A program made the position numbers and the translations under genes. Below the pieces are notes generated by a model. The model searched no databases. It had not been told where the DNA came from and saw only the letters and a list, made by a program, of their open reading frames with translations. A DNA stretch of 64,000 nucleotides, taken from the NCBI RefSeq assembly GCF_014639235.1, contig NZ_BMFU01000017.1, forward strand, positions 1 through 64,000, given 5' to 3'. This document shows positions 44,573-52,653 of the stretch, one piece after another. Numbering within the stretch: the stretch's first letter is position 1; every line of letters begins with the position of its first letter. This DNA comes from Paenibacillus silvae (GTDB lineage: Bacteria > Bacillota > Bacilli > Paenibacillales > Paenibacillaceae).

Positions 44573-45663
44573 CGGATCAGCGCTTGGCAGAAGAAGGTGC
44601 AGCGGCGGGGGCATTGGGATCATCGGGCTCCGGTCCTTGCCTCACCGTTGCTTCTGATGGAACGGGGGATTATTCGAGCATCCAGGCTGCGATCGATGCG
44701 TTGCCAGACAACAGCACTGGCGGTGTTGGCGGTAGCAATGGTGATGGAGGTAGTCTTCTGATTCGAGTGAAGGCTGGCGTTTATTATGAGAAGCTGCATG
44801 TGGAGAAACCGGGTATTCATCTTATCGGTGAGGGAGCGGAGCATACCATCATCACATATGATGATCATGCGCTCAAGCGATTCCCAGACGGCTCCCAGTA
44901 TCATACATTTCATTCCTATACAGCGTTTATCGGTGCGGATGATTTTACGGCAGAGGGCTTGTCATTTGTAAACTCGGCTGGTCCGGGCAAAGATGTCGGT
45001 CAGGCGCTGGCCGTGTACGTGGACGGAGATCGTGCAGTGTTTCGCCGCTGCCATTTTATCGGCCATCAGGATACGATCTTCACCGGTCCGCTGCCCGAGC
45101 AGCCCTTGGACCGCAGTTATTTTGGCGGGCCGCGTGACGGTGCGGAGCGGCGCAAATTAAGACAGTATTTCGAGAATTGTTATATCGAAGGGGATATCGA
45201 TTTTATTTTTGGCTCGGCCACGGTGGTGTTCAAGGGCTGCGAGATTTTTACGAAGAGCCGTCTGACTGAAGCGGAGGTCTCCGAAGGACAGGTGAATGGC
45301 TGGATCACGGCCGCTTCCACACCGGCGGATGTACGTTACGGCTATGTATTTGTTGAGTGTGATCTGACCAGCAATGCTCCTCCGCAATCGGTGTATCTGG
45401 GCAGGCCTTGGCGGAATGATGCGAAAGTCTGTTTCCTGAACTGCTGGATGGGTGCACATGTGAAGCAGGAGGGCTGGCATAATTGGAATAAAGCAGATGC
45501 TGAAGCTACGGTTCAGTATGCAGAATACAAAAGTGCCGGTCCTGGCGCTGGACGTGCAGATCAGCGTGTTCCATGGTCACGGATATTGACGGATGAAGAA
45601 GCTGCGGAGTATGCGCTATCGCTTGTTCTATCCGGGGCGGATGGCTGGATGCCCTTTGAGTAA
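44569..45663 (+). CDS. Pectin methylesterase, CE8 family (no signal peptide)
   Basis: A 364-aa right-handed beta-helix esterase that removes methyl groups from galacturonate residues. The catalytic region reads CHFIGHQDTIF (GHQDT, first Asp), EGDIDFIFGSATVVF (second Asp) and YLGRPWRNDAKV (Arg), all intact. The N-terminus is polar and Gly/Ser-rich, with no signal peptide, so this is an intracellular form that would act on imported methylated oligogalacturonides. It is translationally coupled to the GH105 gene and ends the operon. A glycine/serine-rich insertion (GGVGGSNGDGG) lies near residue 50. Confidence 0.93.
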   Translation: MTDQRLAEEGAAAGALGSSGSGPCLTVASDGTGDYSSIQAAIDALPDNSTGGVGGSNGDGGSLLIRVKAGVYYEKLHVEKPGIHLIGEGAEHTIITYDDHALKRFPDGSQYHTFHSYTAFIGADDFTAEGLSFVNSAGPGKDVGQALAVYVDGDRAVFRRCHFIGHQDTIFTGPLPEQPLDRSYFGGPRDGAERRKLRQYFENCYIEGDIDFIFGSATVVFKGCEIFTKSRLTEAEVSEGQVNGWITAASTPADVRYGYVFVECDLTSNAPPQSVYLGRPWRNDAKVCFLNCWMGAHVKQEGWHNWNKADAEATVQYAEYKSAGPGAGRADQRVPWSRILTDEEAAEYALSLVLSGADGWMPFE

Positions 45664-45960
45664 GCTGGCACCGGAACTTGAACTAGGTAGCGGAGCAGAC
45701 ATAAATGGTACAGAGTAGGAGTAGGAGTAGGAGTAGGAGCCGGAGCCGGGGAGAATAGCTACAGTCGAATCTGGAGCTTGAGCTGGAGGTGGAACGGCAA
45801 CCGGAGCAGGCAATGGAACTTGATTTAAAATAAGAAGCTACAAATGAGACTTGAGACAAATTTGAAGCTGGAATTGGGATTTCAGCTGTGACTGCAGCTG
45901 GAGTTGGTGCAGGACAATCTATATCAGTTGATCTATTCATTTACACGTGAACGGAGAGGA
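45664..45960. other. Low-complexity intergenic DNA with a GTAGGA microsatellite
   Basis: Four perfect GTAGGA hexamers (45715-45738) run into two GCCGGA/G-like copies. The rest to 45920 is made of related GGAGCTTGAGCTGGA words. Open frames here are low-complexity and lack start signals. Confidence 0.55.
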
Positions 45961-46046
45961 CAAAAAATCTGGTGATAACAGTGATTGGAAGGTTGTTTTG
46001 TCATCGGAGTGGGATTGTGTAAAACGTTTAATTCAACTTATATAGC
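45961..46046 (+). repeat. Dispersed intergenic repeat, family 2 variant
   Basis: AATCTGGTGATAACAGTG, ATTGGAAGGTTGTTTTGTCA, TCGGAGTGGGATTGTGTAAA and TTCAACTTATATAGC occur in the same order, reverse-complemented, at 18310-18410. Confidence 0.7.
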
Positions 46047-46107
46047 CTCCTTCTCCAGTTGAAAATAATGATCTCTTACGTCGGATGCTGTTTGAAAAGG
46101 GAACAGA

Positions 46108-46150
46108 GGCTGTGCCTAAATTCTGAATCGGATTTAGACACAGTCTTTTG
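46108..46150 (+). terminator. Probable terminator of the pectin operon
   Basis: GGCTGTGCCTAAAT pairs with ATTTAGACACAGTC across a 10-base loop (one mismatch, one wobble), followed by TTTTGG. Confidence 0.6.
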
Positions 46151-46217
46151 GTGCTTGCTGTCGAAGCTTGTAAGTCATTTTTTTCTCCAATGCTCTATCC
46201 TCCTGATGTGGTCAAAA

Positions 46218-46417
46218 CTCTAACGATCTCCAGAAACACTATTTAGGCGATATCACATGTTTTTATTTTCTAACGATCCCAGGAAACCTTATTTGAAGAA
46301 ATTGATGTGAGAAACAGCGTTTATGTGGTGTTTACAGCGAAATAAGGTCTCTGGAGATCGTTAGAATTCTAGACAGCCTAATATGCCCCAAATAAGCTCA
46401 TCTGGAAACGTTAGAGT
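46218..46417. repeat. Four-unit dyad intergenic element, copy D
   Basis: Forward units at 46218-46243 (TCTAACGATCTCCAG..) and 46268-46292 (TTCTAACGATCCCAGG..), inverted units at 46339-46368 (AATAAGGTCTCTGGAG then ATCGTTAGAATT) and 46389-46416. About 200 bp. This is the only copy between tandem rather than convergent genes. Confidence 0.85.
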
Positions 46418-46685
46418 TAGAGGGGGGAATCTCAAACCCATCCAACAAGCGTACCTCACACCAAACCTGCTCAAAGACATAAGGTAATGATGCGTTAAGT
46501 TGAGAATGAGCAAGCTGGGGGCGAATGTTAAGAGATGGATTGAATGAAGCCAGATCGTTTCCAATCTCTCTTTTTGAATATCACGTGTTAGAGGATACTA
46601 GCTGTTGACCATGAATTGATTCTTAACTAGTATCATTATATATGGGTTTCCATCCTATTATTTGTATATTTGTGGGGTGAGCATG

Positions 46686-48011
46686 ATGGATCGGACAAAC
46701 TCAATTCGAGAGAAATTGATAAAACATATACAGGACAATCAAATTAAACATTCTCACTTTGCTATGGCGTCAGGCATAAACTCGGGAACGCTCAGCCGAA
46801 TATTACAAGGGAATAGGCCCATATCCATGAATCAACTCGCAGCAATTACCTCTGGAATGGGGCTACCCGAAGATTACTTTTATAATGATTACGTTGAGGA
46901 ATGTTTCTCATTTTCAATTTCCATCAGACGTATACGACCGTTTATATTTCGCTGTGCTGATTTTGAACGTCTAGATTGCATTCGGCAGGTCACGATCCTT
47001 TTATTGGAGGATCTTTCTTATGTTTCTGTGTTATTTGATATCGCTGAAGAATTGTTTGCAAATAATAAACACTTGGCAGCGGCTATTCTATATAGAGGTG
47101 TATGTGAAGCAGAGAAGTATCAACATTCTGAACGACTTGCGATATGTCAGTATCGTTTGTTTGTCATTGATCTGGGAGAAGATATAGAAGAAAATGTGCG
47201 TGCGGCAACTCAGTTTGAAACCTATGTTAATCGACTTGATGAAACTTATCAGCTTGAAGCGTTGAAGTTGCTCATGAATGTTTTTGGAACGGCCCATAAA
47301 TGGGAGAAAGTGAATACATTAGCCGTAGAAATGCAACGAATTGCAACGATACAATATGAATGGTGCGGCTGTTCTGTTCGTCCGGCAGAAGTCGAAAAGG
47401 GGACAGAAAGACCGCTTTATTACTATATTTTATATGCCTATTTGGCTCAATCTACAGCAAGTGAGAAGTGTGGTGATTACAAAAGAGCACTTGAACTTGT
47501 GAGTTTGTACGATGGCGGGGAAAGCTGGATTCGAGAGAAAGATGAGCAAGCTCAACATATTATAAGGCAATTCTCAGAGTGGGCTGTTGCAAACAGGTAT
47601 CTGTATCGGCTGATGTCAGGAGAAGTTCATATTATTCATGAATATGCTAATTATATAGCAACCCGCAAAGCTGAGATATTCACTGCTCTGTGGCATATGA
47701 TCCAAGCCGCAAATCTATATCATTTCAATATTGATGCGATCTTGGAACGTTTTGCGGAGTATGTACCTTATCAATCGGAAAAAGCTGAGTTTGGTGAGTA
47801 TAAACCGGCGATAATAAAAGAGAGATATGTTCAGTTTCTAGGAGATCTGGCGGTGTATCGCTTCAACGAAAGTAAGGACATCCATTCTGCCACAGAGCTT
47901 ATGTTAGAAGGCTTGAATCAATCGATAGCCATGGGGAGCAGCAAAATTATGACCTCCTGTCTGACTATGTTTGAAAAAATCAGAGATCATATAGAGCTGT
48001 TGAAAAAGTAA
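46686..48011 (+). CDS. XRE-family regulator with C-terminal TPR-like helical domain
   Basis: A 441-aa protein with an N-terminal Cro/C1-type helix-turn-helix (SHFAMASGINSGTLSRILQG, near residues 20-50) and a long all-helical region suggestive of tetratricopeptide repeats (LFANNKHLAAAILYRGVCEA, EALKLLMNVFGTAHKWEKV, KCGDYKRALELV). This architecture is that of peptide-responsive RRNPP-like regulators and of many uncharacterised Paenibacillus regulators. GGGGTGAG precedes two adjacent ATGs (46683, 46686). Codon third positions are more A/T-rich than in neighbours. A terminator follows, then a small Spo0E-like gene. No typical secreted signal-peptide gene is visible next to it. Confidence 0.8.
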   Translation: MDRTNSIREKLIKHIQDNQIKHSHFAMASGINSGTLSRILQGNRPISMNQLAAITSGMGLPEDYFYNDYVEECFSFSISIRRIRPFIFRCADFERLDCIRQVTILLLEDLSYVSVLFDIAEELFANNKHLAAAILYRGVCEAEKYQHSERLAICQYRLFVIDLGEDIEENVRAATQFETYVNRLDETYQLEALKLLMNVFGTAHKWEKVNTLAVEMQRIATIQYEWCGCSVRPAEVEKGTERPLYYYILYAYLAQSTASEKCGDYKRALELVSLYDGGESWIREKDEQAQHIIRQFSEWAVANRYLYRLMSGEVHIIHEYANYIATRKAEIFTALWHMIQAANLYHFNIDAILERFAEYVPYQSEKAEFGEYKPAIIKERYVQFLGDLAVYRFNESKDIHSATELMLEGLNQSIAMGSSKIMTSCLTMFEKIRDHIELLKK

Positions 48012-48028
48012 ATTTGTCGTGTTGTATG

Positions 48029-48057
48029 GTTCTATGCTTCATAGGACCGCTTTTTTG
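48029..48057 (+). terminator. Intrinsic terminator of the XRE-TPR gene
   Basis: GGTTCTATG (48029-48037) pairs with CATAGGACC (48041-48049) with one G-T pair, followed by GCTTTTTT. Confidence 0.85.
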
Positions 48058-48149
48058 TATTTCTAGCACCGAATTTATTTTTGTGCCTTTAAAAGATTGT
48101 TCTGTATTCTGGCATCAAATTTTAAAATGTTACAGAGGGGCTGAATTTG

Positions 48150-48284
48150 ATGAAAAGAAGCACGCTTCTGCAGTTGGAAATTAAACAAGCCAGGATTCGC
48201 CTGCATGAAATTGCGAAGAAATATGACAGATGGAACAAAAAACAAAGCCGATTGAAGAACAATCGACTTTGTGTGACAGTTTAG
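48150..48284 (+). CDS. Small Spo0E-like protein (44 aa)
   Basis: ATG 48150 follows AGAGGGG by about 10 nt and opens a 44-codon frame. The first half (LEIKQARIRLHEIAKKYDR) resembles the first helix of Spo0E-like aspartyl-phosphate phosphatases, small helical hairpins that dephosphorylate Spo0A~P. The second half is very basic and lacks the family's SxxLD motif, so activity is doubtful. A hairpin (AAAGCCGATTG/CAATCGACTTT, 48243-48269) lies inside the 3' part of the frame. The product may be a decayed family member. It follows the XRE-TPR gene but is separated from it by a terminator. Confidence 0.5.
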   Translation: MKRSTLLQLEIKQARIRLHEIAKKYDRWNKKQSRLKNNRLCVTV

Positions 48285-48370
48285 CCATGACTGTATCACT
48301 GTATGAATGTATCACTATATGGGTGTAACAGCGTATCCCTATATAGATTGAACCTTGTGTACATTACAAT

Positions 48371-49219
48371 TTAAAAATCAAAGTTATCCGGGTCCGGACC
48401 TACACGTACATTGTCGTTCAGGGAGCTGATGCGCTGCATCTCTTCCGCGGATAGCTCAAAGTCGAAGATGTCGGCATTCTCGATAATCCGATGCGCTTTG
48501 GTTGACTTTGGAATGGTCACTACGCCATTCTGCAGATCCCAGCGCAGAATAATCTGGGCAACCGATTTGCCTTTGGATGAAGCGATCTCTGTCAGTACCG
48601 GGTTGTCCAGCAATTCCCCCTGCATTAATGGTGACCAGGCTTCAAGCTGGATCCCGTGCTGCTCACAGAATGCTTTTAACTCTTCCTGCGTTAGACGCGG
48701 GTGATACTCAACCTGGTTTACCATCGGTTTAACCTGTGCATCCTGCATCAAATCCTGCAGATGGTGAATCTGGAAGTTGCTCACGCCGATGGCCCGAATT
48801 CGGCCGGAAGCGTACAACTCCTCCATCGCTTTCCAAGCCCCTTTGTACTTGCCGGCTTTGGGCCAATGAATCAAATACAGATCCAGCACTTCCAGTCCGA
48901 GTTTGTTCATCGTTGTATCAAACGCAGCAAGGGTTTCTTCATATCCAAGATCTGCATTCCATACCTTGGAGGTGATGAACAGGTCTTCGCGTTTCAGTCC
49001 ATTCTCCTGAAGTGCTTCGGCAATAGCCTGTCCTACACCGGCTTCGTTCCCGTATATGGCGGCAGTATCGATGCTGCGGTACCCGTGCTTAATGGCTTGT
49101 TTTACCGCATCGATCAGTTCTTGTCCCTCTTCGACCTTGAAGACACCCAGACCAAACCAAGGCATATGAATCCCGTTATGCAATGTCGTTGTAGATTGTA
49201 GATGTTGTGCTGTGTTCAT
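48371..49219 (-). CDS. Aldo/keto reductase (YvgN/YtbE-like)
   Basis: A 282-aa NADPH-dependent (beta/alpha)8-barrel reductase acting on aldehydes such as methylglyoxal in close relatives. Catalytic residues are visible: Asp and Tyr in GYRSIDTAAIYGNEAGVG (near 48-58), Lys in FITSKVWNADLG (near 84), His in LYLIHWPKAG (near 117). The C-terminal cofactor loop IPKSTKAHRIIENADIF is intact. AGGAGG precedes the ATG. Monocistronic. Confidence 0.93.
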   Translation of the reverse strand: MNTAQHLQSTTTLHNGIHMPWFGLGVFKVEEGQELIDAVKQAIKHGYRSIDTAAIYGNEAGVGQAIAEALQENGLKREDLFITSKVWNADLGYEETLAAFDTTMNKLGLEVLDLYLIHWPKAGKYKGAWKAMEELYASGRIRAIGVSNFQIHHLQDLMQDAQVKPMVNQVEYHPRLTQEELKAFCEQHGIQLEAWSPLMQGELLDNPVLTEIASSKGKSVAQIILRWDLQNGVVTIPKSTKAHRIIENADIFDFELSAEEMQRISSLNDNVRVGPDPDNFDF

Positions 49220-49442
49220 GATATATCCTCCTTGTATTCTGTGAATGTTCCCATTTAAAGTGAATTTGCCAAAATTTCATGATACAAAATCAAACTATAG
49301 TAGATCAAATAGCATTCAACGTATATAGTAACGTATATAGTCGAAATTAACATATGAAACCGGTTCCTGTTATGAAGGCTATCTCGACAACCACGAGATA
49401 GGTGCTTTTGCAGATGTATCTGAGACCTTGATGCGTTTGAAC

Positions 49443-50648
49443 TCAGCCGGCCTGCAGCGAATTCGTTGTTGTGACTTTTCCTTCGAGAAATCTGGCCCAT
49501 AGGGTCAGGATTGCCGCAACGAGCACCATTAATGCACCCACCCAGGTGGTATGGATCAAACCAATGGAGTCATTTACCACACCGCCAAGATAGGCGCCGA
49601 TGGCGATACCTGCATTAAATGCCGCAATATTAAAAGCAGAGGCGACATCCTTGGCCTGTGGTGCATAGCGTTCCGCAAGTGTGACTACAACCATTTGCAG
49701 ACCTGGCACATTCATAAAGGCAAGCAGCCCCATGCCGAAAATAGTCAGTAATGCCGCAGTTTTAATGGGTGCCGTGAAGTATAACACCCCCAGTATGACG
49801 GTCTGTACAATGAACATGTACAGAAGTGACCTTAATGGATGGCGGTTGGCAGCCCTGCCGCCAATGATATTGCCGATGGCAATAGCAATGCCGTACAGCA
49901 GCAGAATGAAAGCTACTGTTTTGTCCGAATAACCGCTGATATCATGCAATAGCGGAGACAGATACGTGAACACCACGAAGGTGCCTCCGTAGCCTACAGC
50001 AGTAATAATAAAGGCAAGCAACAGCTGTCCGCTCGTCACCAGCTTCACCTGATCGCGAAGGGCTGTACGGGTCCCGCGCTTTAAGGTAGAGGGTACGAGC
50101 AGCAGATTGGCTGCAAGTGCAAGAATACCGACAACTGCAATCAGAATGAAGGCAGTGCGCCAGCCAAAGTGCTGTCCTATAAATGTACCCAAAGGAACGC
50201 CGGTTACCGTCGCGATGGTCAGTCCCGAGAACATGATCGCAATAGCACTTGCTCTGCGGTCAGCAGGGACCAGGTCTGCTGCTATGGTGGAACCAATGGA
50301 CATGAACACACCATGAGCCAGAGCGGATATGACCCGTGCGATGAGCAGCATCGTAATCCCGGTTGATAGTGAAGCGATTGTGTTACCTGCGATAAAGACC
50401 AGCATAATGATCATTAGCAACGATTTTCGGGATATGGCAGATGTCAGTGACGTTAGTACCGGAGCACCAAACATGACACCTAGAGCGTATATGGTCACGG
50501 TCAGACCCGCTGAAGTTACGGTAATGTGAAGATCGTCTGCAATTAGCGGCAGCAGTCCCACACTGATGAACTCGGTTGTACCAATGGCAAAAGCACTGAT
50601 CGCCAGAGCCAGCAGCGCCCATGTGCTTCGTTTTGTTTCATGATGCAT
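49443..50648 (-). CDS. MFS transporter, DHA1-type (AraJ/YdhP-like efflux)
   Basis: A 401-aa twelve-helix transporter. The N-terminal WALLALAISAFAIGTTEF followed by ISVGLLPLIADDL is the hallmark of the DHA1 group of sugar/drug efflux proteins (AraJ, YdhP, CmlA relatives). Loop 2-3 and SAISRKSLLM follow, then ISALAHGVFMSIGSTIAADL in TM4-5. The substrate is unknown. I chose ATG 50648 (AAGGAG about 11 nt upstream); ATG 50669 lies before that site. Divergent from an HxlR gene, with tandem operator-like repeats between, so it is probably derepressed when that regulator senses its signal. Confidence 0.88.
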   Translation of the reverse strand: MHHETKRSTWALLALAISAFAIGTTEFISVGLLPLIADDLHITVTSAGLTVTIYALGVMFGAPVLTSLTSAISRKSLLMIIMLVFIAGNTIASLSTGITMLLIARVISALAHGVFMSIGSTIAADLVPADRRASAIAIMFSGLTIATVTGVPLGTFIGQHFGWRTAFILIAVVGILALAANLLLVPSTLKRGTRTALRDQVKLVTSGQLLLAFIITAVGYGGTFVVFTYLSPLLHDISGYSDKTVAFILLLYGIAIAIGNIIGGRAANRHPLRSLLYMFIVQTVILGVLYFTAPIKTAALLTIFGMGLLAFMNVPGLQMVVVTLAERYAPQAKDVASAFNIAAFNAGIAIGAYLGGVVNDSIGLIHTTWVGALMVLVAAILTLWARFLEGKVTTTNSLQAG

Positions 50649-50724
50649 GTCTTGCTCAACTCCTTGCATGTAGATTTGCTTATCGGCAAATGCTATTATG
50701 AATTATTCGGTGCGGAAAGAATAG

Positions 50725-50761
50725 TACGTACTTTTTAGTACCCTACGTACTTTTTAGTGCC
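50725..50761. promoter_or_regulatory. Tandem HxlR-type operators
   Basis: TACGTACTTTTTAGTACC (50725-50742) is repeated as TACGTACTTTTTAGTGCC (50744-50761), one change, 19-bp period. The first holds the palindrome GTACTTTTTAGTAC, close to the published YodB-type site TACTATTTTTTAGTA. It lies between divergent MFS and HxlR genes. Confidence 0.75.
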
Positions 50762-50817
50762 TGTACACTAGCCGGATTAGACGCCGATAGAGGTATTGAA
50801 CAAGGAGGAAAACGCTG

Positions 50818-51216
50818 ATGGAGCGTAAAAAATATAATATTTCGGTAGAAGCAACGCTGGAGGTGATTGGCGGCAAATGGAAGTGTGTTATTCTCTGTCA
50901 CCTGACACATGGAAAGAAACGTACCAGCGATCTGAAACGAATAATGCCTGCAATTACCCAGAAGATGCTCACTCAGCAGCTTAGAGAGCTGGAGGATGAT
51001 GGCATTGTCAACCGAATTGTATACAATCAGGTCCCGCCCAAAGTAGAGTATGAGCTGAGTGAATACGGATGGAGTTTGGAGCCGATTCTGAACGCTCTTT
51101 GTAATTGGGGGGATCAGCATATCATCAAGGAGTATGGAGACAAAGCAGCAGTTCTGGAGGATAACGGGCTCAATGATTTTAATACTGACAACGACAAGGA
51201 GCTGGTCAAACCATGA
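50818..51216 (+). CDS. HxlR-family transcriptional regulator
   Basis: A 132-aa HxlR/DUF24 regulator: VIGGKWKCVILCHLTHGKKR, SDLKRIMPAITQKMLTQQL, LEDDGIVNRIVYNQVPPKV and YELSEYG match family positions. Two Cys flank the first helix (KCVILC) and one lies in LCNWGD, so thiol-based sensing is possible. AAGGAGG precedes the ATG. Its stop overlaps the next start (ATGA), coupling it to the AIM24-like protein; it is divergent from an MFS pump and probably represses that pump and itself. The acidic C-terminal tail is longer than usual. Confidence 0.92.
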   Translation: MERKKYNISVEATLEVIGGKWKCVILCHLTHGKKRTSDLKRIMPAITQKMLTQQLRELEDDGIVNRIVYNQVPPKVEYELSEYGWSLEPILNALCNWGDQHIIKEYGDKAAVLEDNGLNDFNTDNDKELVKP

Positions 51217-51890
51217 GGTATGAAATTTTATATGATGGCGCATTTGCTATGCTCAAGGTGGAGTTGCAGCACGGGGAACGTTTCAAGGCTGAGAGCGGAG
51301 CTATGGTGTCCATGACACCGACGGTTGATCTGAAGGGTTCCGCGGAGGGCGGCATGTTTGCCGGATTCGGACGTATGCTGAGCGGAGAGAAGTTTTTCTT
51401 CCAAGAGCTAACAGCAGCGGGAGGCTCTGCCGAGATATTGCTTTCCCCTTCTGCAATGGGCGATGTGCAGGCTATTGAACTGGAGGGTTCCTATTCTCTT
51501 TATGTACAGAAGGATGGATTTCTGGCAGGAACCGAGGGGATACAGGTGAACACCAAAATGCAAAATCTGAAGAAGGGTCTTTTTTCCGGAGAAGGCTTCT
51601 TTATCGTTGAAATCAGTGGACGGGGCACGGTCTTCCTGTCCTCTTATGGTGCGATCCATCCCATACATCTGGCCGCTGGCGAAGAGGTTATTGTGGACAA
51701 TGCACATCTGGTAGCCTGGCCTCAATACATGGATTATCGCATTGAAAAAGCATCCCAAGGCTGGTTGTCCAGCGTAACCAGTGGGGAAGGCTTGGTCTGC
51801 CGCTTCCGCGGAGAGGGCACGGTTCTCATCCAGAGTCGAAATCCACAAGGATTTGGTCAATGGGTGAAACAGTTTATTCCTACACGATAA
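51213..51890 (+). CDS. AIM24 / TIGR00266-family protein
   Basis: A 225-aa beta-rich protein of the TIGR00266 (AIM24) family: FKAESGAMVSMTPTVDLKG near the start, the Gly-rich block GGMFAGFGRMLSGEKFFF, SLYVQKDGFLAGTEGIQVNT, GEGFFIVEISGRGTVFLSSY and GEEVIVDNAHLVAW. The function in bacteria is unknown; yeast Aim24 acts in mitochondrial membrane organisation. Its start overlaps the HxlR stop by 4 bp, so both belong to one transcript. Confidence 0.93.
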   Translation: MRYEILYDGAFAMLKVELQHGERFKAESGAMVSMTPTVDLKGSAEGGMFAGFGRMLSGEKFFFQELTAAGGSAEILLSPSAMGDVQAIELEGSYSLYVQKDGFLAGTEGIQVNTKMQNLKKGLFSGEGFFIVEISGRGTVFLSSYGAIHPIHLAAGEEVIVDNAHLVAWPQYMDYRIEKASQGWLSSVTSGEGLVCRFRGEGTVLIQSRNPQGFGQWVKQFIPTR

Positions 51891-52026
51891 ATAAGGTTAT
51901 TATTTCAAAATATAACATGGTAAAGATGCAACGGATGTATGTTCCGAAGCGTTATTACTAACAGACTTGTTATACGATGGAGATACATCTCAGCTTCACA
52001 AGATCGTACATCACGGAGGTATAAGA

Positions 52027-52488
52027 ATGAAAAGCTCACGATACACCAATCCGCAAGATAGTCCAGGATACCTGTTATGGCAGGTGACTACGATGTGGCA
52101 AAAGGAAGTGCGGCGGGTGCTGGAACCGCTTGAGCTGACACAGCCGCAATTTATTTTACTGCATTCCTGTTTATGGCTTAATGAGCGTGACTTTGAAGGC
52201 AAGGGAGTTACCCAGGTTCAGATTGCTCAGTTCGCCAATGTGGATGTTAACGTGACTTCCCAGGTTCTTCGCACCCTTGAAAAGCGGGGATATATTAAAC
52301 GTGCTCGTCATCAGACGGATACACGGGCAAATATTATTACAACCACCCCTGAAGGCACAAGACTGGCCATCGAAGGCATGAATCTTGTTGAAGAATCAGA
52401 CAAAAATTTCTTTGAGCTTCTGGCTGAGCGCAAAGATGGCTACATGGAAATTATGCAGGAATTTATTCGACACAAAACGGATCAATAA
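52027..52488 (+). CDS. MarR-family transcriptional regulator
   Basis: A 153-aa MarR-type regulator. The winged helix reads TQPQFILLHSCLWL, VTQVQIAQFANVDVNVTSQV and LEKRGYIKRARHQTDTRANI (wing), then a C-terminal dimerisation helix. CGGAGG lies 7 nt before ATG 52027; an upstream in-frame start at 51967 has no ribosome binding site. It stands alone, about 170 bp from the convergent aldo/keto reductase, and its target is not evident. Confidence 0.92.
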   Translation: MKSSRYTNPQDSPGYLLWQVTTMWQKEVRRVLEPLELTQPQFILLHSCLWLNERDFEGKGVTQVQIAQFANVDVNVTSQVLRTLEKRGYIKRARHQTDTRANIITTTPEGTRLAIEGMNLVEESDKNFFELLAERKDGYMEIMQEFIRHKTDQ

Positions 52489-52596
52489 TACTTATCTTTA
52501 GATAGTCACTAAGCTGCTGCAATTGAATGAAAGTAACAGCGTGTTCTCATGCATTAAATTTTTTTATAGCTTTGGCGAAAAATGACGAAAAAAAGA

Positions 52597-52640
52597 ATAA
52601 ACCTTCCTGTTTACGGAATCCGTAAGGCAGGAAGGTTTAT
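52597..52640. terminator. Intrinsic terminator between MarR and aldo/keto reductase genes
   Basis: ATAAACCTTCCTG pairs with CAGGAAGGTTTAT, 13 bp, with an inner TTACGGA/TCCGTAA stem. A-rich sequence on one side and TTTATTTGG on the other fit termination of both convergent genes. Confidence 0.8.
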
Positions 52641-52653
52641 TTGGTATGACCAT

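Noticed and set aside
45628..45940. Minus-strand frames with repeated Ser-Tyr residues
   Set aside because: These are translations of the GTAGGA microsatellite and neighbouring low-complexity DNA.
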